Positions 56,421-64,000 of a stretch of DNA of 64,000 nucleotides are shown here, in pieces. A model generated the notes under the pieces. The model made no database searches and was not told where the DNA came from. It was given only the letters and a program-made list of their open reading frames with translations. A program made the position numbers and the translations under genes. Origin of the DNA: Cryphonectria parasitica EP155 (lineage: Eukaryota > Ascomycota > Sordariomycetes > Diaporthales > Cryphonectriaceae). The stretch covers positions 2,148,653 through 2,212,652 of the forward strand of contig NW_024468915.1 of assembly GCF_011745365.1 (NCBI RefSeq), given 5' to 3'. Each line of letters opens with the position of its first letter. Within the stretch, counting starts at the first letter, position 1.

Positions 56421-59400
56421 AGGGAAGGAAAGGGAGCGAAGAGTTTAGTTCTGTCTGGTAGCTCCGAGTTAGAGAGGGACTACGTACAGGCCGGCGCGGC
56501 CTGGTCGGTCCTGGTCTGGGACTAGATCGAGTCGTGCCGCCTCGGAATGGGCGCTGGCTAGCAGGGCAGGGCAGTGTACCTACCCAAGCGGAAAGCATGG
56601 CAGGGTACCTGACAACCAGTGGCAGGGTACCTTGACCGCGGAGCAGTAGGGCTGGGGGTGCTAGCTACCATGATTTTGCGCAGGAACACTGACAGTGAGC
56701 AGGATACCATGCCGGGGTGCCCACTAACAGCGGACCTGGGCAGACTTACAATAGCACTAAGTGCCCTGGATTTCCGCTGCACGGGACCTGGAACAGCAGC
56801 AGGCTCCTCCCCCTCGCCAGGCAAGACAGTGCAAACCAGGCGCGACAACGCCAAGGCAAGGCAGCGCAAGGTCGAAGACCTAAATCTTTTGGTACTACGT
56901 AGAGAAGAGGGGGGGAGGGGTAGGGAGCCTCTTGGACAGGGGAGAATTGGGTAACAATAGGCAAGCATAAACCGGTCACCCACAGTCATTGTCTGGGCAA
57001 GCACCTCGCGCACAGATTAAACTTTGTCTGAGCAAACACTACGCTCGGTCGGCCAGCGCAAGAGAACACTATCCAATGCTATCTCGTATAATGTAAAAAG
57101 CAGAGCACGGGAAAATTCAGACGAAAAACAATGGGCGCAAATTGCAGGAGCGCCTATAAAGCTTTGCAACCGGGCTGCGGGAGGAATGGATCATGCCGGG
57201 AAGATGGGGAAGAAGGCTTGGGAAGGACCCGGCAGTAAGAAACGAAGAGCAAGCAAGGTTTTGTGGTGGTGTTACTACCATAGTAGGAAGGAAAGAAGAA
57301 AAAGAAAAATTCCAGAGGAACTGGGATCGTAGGTGGGTTCCTCCCTGCCCCTGTTCCCTGTCCCCTGTCCCTTGCCGCCTGTCTCCTGCCTACAACATAG
57401 TACAGCTGCTGCCCGTCTGTTCTGCAAGGGCTCTGAAGCTTGCAGCTGTCGCCGTCACAAGCGCATCACGAAGAACGCGAGAGGGTGAGAGAGAGAGAGA
57501 AAGAAAAACAGTTCAGGCGGGATTTGGAAAGAGTGCCTAGGTGATCGTACCATATGGGTACATGCAAGGCACAAGGTACGGGGTTCCCAGACGAAAGCGG
57601 ATGCACAGCCCCGCCTGACGATGGTACAGTGCGAGTGTTGAGGAGGGCAGCAGCCACTCAGTGATCCGAACACAGCTCGTCTGCCAAAACCCAAATTTCA
57701 AGGATGCCCCCTCATGGTCATCCATACCTCTGGTGGGGCAAGGTCTGATGCGATCACAGGCAGGGAACCCAGCTGAAAGATGGAAGGAAGGGGTAAGCCA
57801 CTTGCTATCGTCAGCGGCCAGACATCTACCATTGTATGTCCTACTACTTGCGGTAGCACGTACTAACACAACCCTCACAAGAAAACAGATTCTCGCCTTC
57901 TTGCCGCTGCATTTCACGACTCTGAAAGACAGTCGACATACTGTCAGAAATAGTATACAGCGTCTAGTCATTCATCTCATCGAGCCTTCTACTATGAACC
58001 TCACGAAGTCCATATCCGGGAGTTCTTCTCGCGCACGACCTAGCCAGCCGCAGGCCAAGCATGGTGACTGCTGCTGCTTGGGAATATTCAGGTGCTGGTT
58101 GCGCATCCATCAATCATGAGCTTTCCAGGGTACGATGCCTTAGCTTCGAAGAAGACAACAAGAGAATGAGAGGGTTCGGGCAAGGGTGAAAGCTCATCTG
58201 GCTGAGACGGTCCATGGCCCCGTACTTCCTCGGTTCCTACTTGGAGGAGGCAACGACAGATGCGATCGTGGGTCAGTCTGGCAACGCATGGTCCCGTCGA
58301 GAGGTTACCCGGACGCTCTCGCGGCTGTTTGCATTCTGTTATAACTACGGCACAGTGGCTGCACACAGGCTGCTCCGGTTGCGAAATACTGAACAGAGAC
58401 AAGACCGGAAGGCTCTTTTCGGCAAACCGAGCAGGAGACCAGCCGTCGGGAAGCGCCCGCTGCAAGACATCTTGCTCTCCCAGTCCTCAATCTAACGGCC
58501 GAAGCAAGATGGAAGGGAGGGAGAGGATTAACTACTATGGTACTACGTATGTACTATGGAAGAGAAATCGACAGGCATGTCGTTAGAAGGGTCCAATCAA
58601 TAAGCCAGCATGCCACGCCGTATGCAGGTAATTGCCGTGTGTGCTGGCCGGCGGCATGCAGCCCAGCTGCCGGCGCCGGGTCCCTGGATCGAGGCTTGAC
58701 CGTCGCAGACTAGCCAGAACTAACCAGATCATGATCCAGATCTGAACCCAGGAAATGCAGCTCAAGCTCCTGTTTTCGTCCTGTCGCGAAAGGGGGGATT
58801 TTGTCCTCTGGTTTCGGATGCCGCCCAGTGGCCATGCAGGAGTGACCACAGATGTGCTCGGGCCCGATATTCCGTCCGAGCAGGTCAGGTCACAGGCGGC
58901 GTCCTCTCCCATGCGACATTGCATCATGATGATTGCCTGGCGGAGACACAGGGGGATGGGCTGCCATCATTTTCTCAAATCTGTCTATCATTGTCCGCCA
59001 ATGAGTCCGAACGCCACTCCACACCAGCTCAAGAGGTGGTTTGACTATCACCATGTCATTGACAACTTCTGGAACATTCGTATTTTTGTCAGTTCGGTTT
59101 TCAACCTTGGCGAAGACCTGGTCACCCTTGCGCATCGCTCATCCGGTTGGTGCCCGTTGGGCTGCGATAGGTTACCACCGTCCACAGTAACAGTATCCAC
59201 ATGTCACCCAGCCCTTCTGCCAAAGCTAACCCCTGTCGCTATACTAAGACCCCTGGCACGGCCGCCGCTCGTCCTCAAAGTACCCGGGCAGCCGAGTGAT
59301 CTCGCCAGTCGTTCGTTCTTACAGGTCACAAATTGGCCGACGTCGCAGTGTCAAGGAACCTCGATTCTTCACAGCTCTCCAGCATGACTGAAGATCTAGC

Positions 59401-62400
59401 AGACAATATTCGTCTATTGTGTATCATCAATTCGAGCTGAGCTGGAAATTGGCCCAGGTGACACACAAGTCGGCTCGGGTTCGGTCTGACGATCAGACTT
59501 TTCTTGGTCATGCCAAAAGGTCAACGCGGCCCAACAAATTCTCGTTTCACTGTGTCATACAAACATGATCACACATGGTTGGCTGCAATCAAGTCAGCAA
59601 GGTCTGTTGACGTCGACCACCTTATCAACAGATCTTCGACTAGGACCAGACCACCCTAGATCTCTTCAGCACATATAATGTTGTGGTCATGACCAGCTGA
59701 GTTATGACTGCTGACATGCCTCGAATCAAGGGGCTTGGCTGGAGTTTCCCATGTATAGAAAAGTCCCGCGACACCTTCCAGGGTGGCGTGAACCCCAGCC
59801 GGGGGAGCGCTTGGGCCTAGAAGAGGCCTCAGCTTTGAATATCGACCGTGAGTTGCAATACTCAGATCAAGGGTCCACCATCCAGAAGCTCGGTCATCTG
59901 TACATGCAATACTATGGATGGTACATAAGGAAGTGCACAGGCTGCCTGAATACTCAAAACTCTGCCCAGAATCGAAAGTCATCATGAGAGATATGGCGTG
60001 ATGCGAGTCATACTGCAGAGCGACTGACAAACCCTTTCGTCGAGCGAAAAGCATTGTTGGAAAGCCACGACAGTTGGACAGAACAAGAAAAAGATTTTCC
60101 CCCTTGCGTCTACTAAGGGACTTGGAAATGCCACAGCTGGTTTCTTCCCCCATGTCATTTGCCAATTTGGTGCCTGAAGTCTCCACCCTCCATTGCAAAA
60201 GCACCTCCACAAACCCGCATGATCATCTCGGAGCCTCGGTATGACCCCCTTCCCTCAGCGGTATTCAATCTTTCAGTTGATATCATACGCACAAATATGT
60301 CCAAGATCTGCGAAGAGAATTGTGGCATTTCAGTGAACTTCACAAGGATGTTCATATTCCGATCCCCGCCAGGAAGAGATATCTACAGCCTCTGCTATTA
60401 TCTCTGTAGGCCTCCATATGTCCATATAACAAATACACTATGTTTCTAAGCTACAACGTACTTCTACCACAGTAGACTAGCAGACCAGGACTTGACTGGG
60501 GGGACCCTGCATGTGCTCTGCACGCTGGGATCCTCGATAAGATCGACCGAGTATCCATGGCTTCCCCCAAAGCAGTGACCAGTTCCATTCTAATATTGAC
60601 GACCGCCAAAGGTAGGCCTACACAGGCTGAGAAGGACATACTCTAACTATCTTTCACTACAGCAGTGTCATGCATTGATATGTACCCAGCAACGTAATGG
60701 CGGTCTGATACTTTGCAGTCCTGTCAGCACCAGTAGCAGATCGGGCAAACGGAATCCAATCACAACTAGATTTAGCCCAAAATGCAACCCCCTGGTCCGA
60801 GATCTCAGCTAAGTGTGACTTTGATCTCCGTCCGGGCTGCATCTCTTCGAGGCTACCATCGTCGACTTGGATCATGATGCTCCTGTTAGACCTGGACCAG
60901 CGCCGTAGGTATTGTCATGCAAAAATGAACAAGCTGCCCAAACTGATCTGTTCGAACAACACACTCCATGTGTCGTCCTCACACTTCAGCAGCACGCTAC
61001 GTAGTGTTCAAATTTGTCACGCCCCTTGTTTTGCACAGCTCGGTGACGGCGACATTCAGCGTCCCATTGAGAAGGGCTTAGAATTTTGCCGTTGCCTGTG
61101 CAGCAAATGTGGCCAGTGAGCAGGCTAAATCTTACAAAAGGCCCTCGACCATCTGCACCTAGTCCATGCAAGCCTTTGCTTGGCTAGCTCGCCTAGGAAT
61201 GCCTTAAGCCCGTCGTATCGATATGGCCGGACCTACTTCAACGTTGTGAGTGAAGTCATAGCGCCAGGCTTTTTGAACGAGTAAATGATCGACAGCTCTC
61301 CGAGCTGATTCTTGCTCGAGCAACCCCCTCATGATGCTCAGAATCAGCGATATGCGGCATGTCAGCTTGAAAAGTAAATTGAATGCTATGAGAGCCGGTG
61401 CAGAAAGTATATGTATGCCCAGTGATGCTATGTTAAAGCTTGGAAAACTCACGGTTCAATTGGTTGTTATACCATCGGTGAGCGTATGAAATCATGTCTG
61501 AGGACGATGAGTGTTGTAGGAGGGGGATTCATGCTTCTGAAGCATTCCCGGCGGTTGTCTGACCCAATCTCGCCACACGAAGGCATATCTTTCTACAGTT
61601 TGCTGCTCTCCCAGGCTGAACGCTCTATACAGCCGCCATGCTGGTTCGATCATGTCAGATCATCTATCCAAGTGACAACTGGCTGACGAGTGCGTCAACC
61701 GCCCATCAAGGTGCTTGAGTTATTCGCCAGTACGTAATCGAACTTCCTTTTCTTTTTCAGGCTAATGGACGTATGGCCTGGATAATGCTGACATCTCAAG
61801 AGTCTGGACAGTGGGACACACGAAAACCAGGGTCGTCGGTGGGTGGGAGAAATTGCTGACCTGCTCCAAAACCCCGACAAGCACGACTACTCGGCGGTTC
61901 TGTTGGGATTTTCTCAAACAGTGGCATGTAGAGCAAGAGTGCTATGCATGTAGGTTGCAGGCGTTGGTGACGGTTGGAAGTTATGGTATAACTCGTAGCA
62001 ATCACTCTCGAGGCCAAGAGCAGACTAGTTTCGGTCCACACGAGACCTTTAACTTTCCTTGCGGCTCTCTGATGTAGAGTGTCATTGGCTCCTGGTATGT
62101 AATGGATGTGGAAAGATATCGAGGGCGAGAGTGGTCAGATCACGCGAGGTGTTCGGGAGCATAAGCATGACAAAGAAGTCCACAAAATAACATTTCGGTC
62201 TCAGGCTACAGCTGCCCTTAGTGAGCCCAAGTTCTGATTGAAGTCTGTCTGATTCCTTTTTTGGCGTTTCTCACTGCGGGCAATGTGACTGCCACATGAC
62301 CCAGCTTCCAGTCCATAGTTGCCTCGATGATCGAATGATAATTTAGGTTCTGTGGTATCTGCTCCTCGGAGATTCCATTACAGAGTAAGACATTGAGGTA

Positions 62401-62838
62401 GGAAGTGATGAAGAAGGAAAAAGGAAACAAGATGGGAAAAATACAGAGAAGAGAAATGATTTGCTCGAGTCCCTTTCTATCAGAGCGTTGTGGTAGTAAA
62501 GGAATGGGCAGATTATTGGCCCACTCCCACTGCCTACCACTAGAAGGGCACTGTAACCTGTCAGCCTCAAAATCAAGGACATTGCGCCGACATGGCCTGA
62601 AATGAGCTAAAATCCGCAGCACTTACATTTCATGGAGACCTTCGCGCTGACCGCATGCATTTGACTTTATATAACCCAATGGTGATGAGGCTTTTGGGTT
62701 AAGTCATCGTAAATGGTGGCTGGAATGATGTACTGATCAAGGTGCACAGCCACACAAGGCCAGACTGCAGATGATTTCAACCCTATAGGCCCTCAGCAGA
62801 CTTCTACTTCGAGTAACTACACTGGTAGAACAGTGCCT
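56421..62838. other. Long gene-poor region, part 3
   Basis: Over 6.4 kb I see no gene that I can support. Frames of 80-210 codons exist (58755-59387 plus; 58890-59135 minus; 59656-60210 minus), but they overlap each other on opposite strands or lack domains, signal peptides and splice context. I found no terminal inverted repeats, poly-A-flanked LINE features, transposase motifs or tRNA genes. GGGTACC/CAGGGTACC words are clustered at 56560-56632 (CAGTGTACC, CAGGGTACC twice, GGTACCTTGACC). Confidence 0.5.
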
Positions 62839-63591
62839 TCAGTCATCGACGACTTCAGGTATAGTGAGCCTGACGCGCTTCTCTGAACGCTCCGTGCCCC
62901 AAGTCTCAGGGGCCCTGACTTTACGAGATTTAAACAGTGAATCCTCTGGCAGGTTGCTTAGGATGCTGACATCATATTCACCGCTGAGAGTGTACAGAGA
63001 GAGGTCAATGTTGATGCTTGGGAACCTCTCAGAGATGAGGGTCCGAGAAAACGGCGTCTCCAGTCGAGGTGACTCCTCCGGCGACCATGGTTCGCATCCG
63101 ACGAATAGCCAGCGTTTTTTCTGGAGGGTCTCGTGTGTCTCGCTCTCATAGTAATAATGCTTGTTGAGCTCGTCTAGGCTGCTGCTCAAAGCCAGGACTC
63201 TGTCGATCAGCGCTGGGCTTGGGTGATTGAGGGCTGTCATGGCTTGCTGGTCGACAGAGGCATCTTCTCCCTTCTCGAGAACCTCTTCGTGCTCTCTCTT
63301 GTCTTGTATGTATGTTGGAGCGGGATTGGTGGCAATTTTGGGAGTCATGGACTTGCAATTGATTCTGGGCTTTGATCGATCAGGCAGAACTGTTTTCTTC
63401 GCACTATTGTGATTGACAAGTGGGTTCAGAGCCGAGAAGAGGTTGGAGGAGAGGTCCTGTTGAACTTGAACTTGAGTTGAATGCTTCAAGTGAGCGTAGT
63501 AATCTATTGCGCGTTGAAGATTGAGCTTGTGGTTGGGTAAGGAGTCGGGTAACTGATGGCCTCGGCTGGTGGTCTTTGGATCCAAAGTCAT
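62839..63591 (-). CDS. Hypothetical protein, 250 aa
   Basis: A single open frame with a good start context (CAGCAACATG on the coding strand). I do not recognise the family. The protein is hydrophilic, without a signal peptide or membrane segment. The first ~140 residues look disordered and rich in Asn, Lys, Ser and Pro (LNPLVNHNSAKKTVLPDRSK). The C-terminal ~110 residues are more ordered-looking, with an aromatic core (HYYYESETHETLQKKRWLFV, GCEPWSPEESP) and a charged end (RSEKRVRLTIPEVVDD). Codon use and length, compared with neighbouring noise frames, favour a real gene. It may be a lineage-restricted orphan. A 3' exon cannot be excluded. Confidence 0.6.
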   Translation of the reverse strand: MTLDPKTTSRGHQLPDSLPNHKLNLQRAIDYYAHLKHSTQVQVQQDLSSNLFSALNPLVNHNSAKKTVLPDRSKPRINCKSMTPKIATNPAPTYIQDKREHEEVLEKGEDASVDQQAMTALNHPSPALIDRVLALSSSLDELNKHYYYESETHETLQKKRWLFVGCEPWSPEESPRLETPFSRTLISERFPSINIDLSLYTLSGEYDVSILSNLPEDSLFKSRKVRAPETWGTERSEKRVRLTIPEVVDD

Positions 63592-64000
63592 GTTGCTGTG
63601 GGATGAAGCCAGTTAGCTCAGCTGGTTTACACGACAACCGTGATGAGGGTGGTCAGAATGAGAAGTATGTGACGAGGATCACCAGCTGAGTGAGTACCTT
63701 GCGGTCTGCGAGCGAGAGGCCCCGCGAAATGCATGGCCTGAACGTGTGAGGCCACTCATATTGTAAGGTTTGATCCGCTGCAGCGTTTACGTGAATTTGT
63801 TGGGAGGGTATGCAATAGCGGTCGGTAACGGTGGAAAGAATTAAAAGCGGCGGAGGAGATATGTTAAGAAAGGAAAGTTGAGAAAGGGAGGAAGATTGCA
63901 GAACGGATTCAACTTCTGGTGCTGCTCGTTTGAAGTGGCACCAACAATAGGAGCAAAGAACAATAGGTGAAATAGGACAGAGCTGGAACGGTCTAGTTGT
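63592..64000. other. Upstream region of the 250-aa hypothetical gene
   Basis: Presumed promoter. Purine-rich plus-strand DNA at 63835-63895 (GGCGGAGGAGATATG, AAAGGAAAG, GAGAAAGGGAGGAAG) corresponds to a CT-rich leader on the coding strand. A tRNA A-box-like word near 63612 is discussed under rejected items. Confidence 0.45.

Noticed and set aside
58755..59387. 210-codon plus-strand frame and opposing 81-codon minus-strand frame
   Set aside because: They conflict with each other, have no domain or codon bias clearly above background, and no promoter context.
63607..63680. tRNA-like A-box word TAGCTCAGCTGG
   Set aside because: The A-box consensus matches, but no B-box (GGTTCGANTCC) or cloverleaf partner follows at the right spacing.
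1..64000. CRISPR array, rRNA or intact transposon
   Set aside because: The repeats seen are microsatellites, minisatellites and homopolymers. No spaced direct-repeat array, rRNA core sequence, transposase, reverse transcriptase or terminal inverted repeat was recognised.

Overview
The window is nuclear DNA from a filamentous ascomycete (Pezizomycotina, most likely a Sordariomycete; the genus cannot be told from the sequence). The evidence is short spliceosomal introns (about 58-190 bp) with GTANGT donors and CTAAC/CTGAC-type branch points, GC-rich third codon positions, CT-rich leaders, and typical filamentous-fungal families: a Dicty_CAR-type GPCR, a bZIP-DUF3425 factor, a Clr5-domain protein, secreted GHs, an SSADH, Ecm29 and NAD-IDH1. 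Exon borders below were read by hand from splice signals and phase.

Layout. 1-3.7 kb has no supportable gene. 3.7-6.3 kb: a cAMP-receptor-like GPCR with a very long poly-Q/poly-N third cytoplasmic loop (+). 6.8-28.5 kb is a metabolic/accessory stretch: a secreted six-hairpin-type glycoside hydrolase (-), a zinc alcohol dehydrogenase (-), a bZIP-DUF3425 regulator (-), a secreted GH30 endo-beta-1,6-galactanase-like enzyme (-), an SSADH-type aldehyde dehydrogenase (+, divergent from GH30), an atypical mitochondrial-carrier-family membrane protein (-), an SDR oxidoreductase (+, divergent from the carrier), a Clr5-domain protein (-) and a salicylate-hydroxylase-like FAD monooxygenase (-). Two secreted hydrolases, five oxidoreductases, a carrier and two putative regulators together suggest a sugar/aromatic catabolic neighbourhood. 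Co-regulation is inference only.

31-51.4 kb is a conserved housekeeping block, all on the minus strand: a GCK-III Ste20-like kinase, a UBA-UAS-UBX Cdc48 adaptor, the proteasome factor Ecm29, the regulatory subunit of mitochondrial NAD-isocitrate dehydrogenase, and a three-RRM Nam8/Csx1-like RNA-binding protein. Ecm29 and the UBX adaptor, both ubiquitin-proteasome components, are adjacent.

51.4-62.8 kb is unusually gene-poor but not AT-rich. It holds a promoter-like polypyrimidine block (minus strand, near 56.2 kb) and one candidate split gene for a cysteine-rich secreted protein at 54.6-55.4 kb, which carries an in-frame TGA and may be broken. A hypothetical 250-aa gene lies at 62.8-63.6 kb.

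Two patterns run through the window. Trinucleotide-repeat homopeptides occur in at least five proteins. Long pure G/C mononucleotide runs (9-16 nt) occur in introns and intergenic DNA. No tRNA, rRNA, CRISPR array or intact transposon was recognised.
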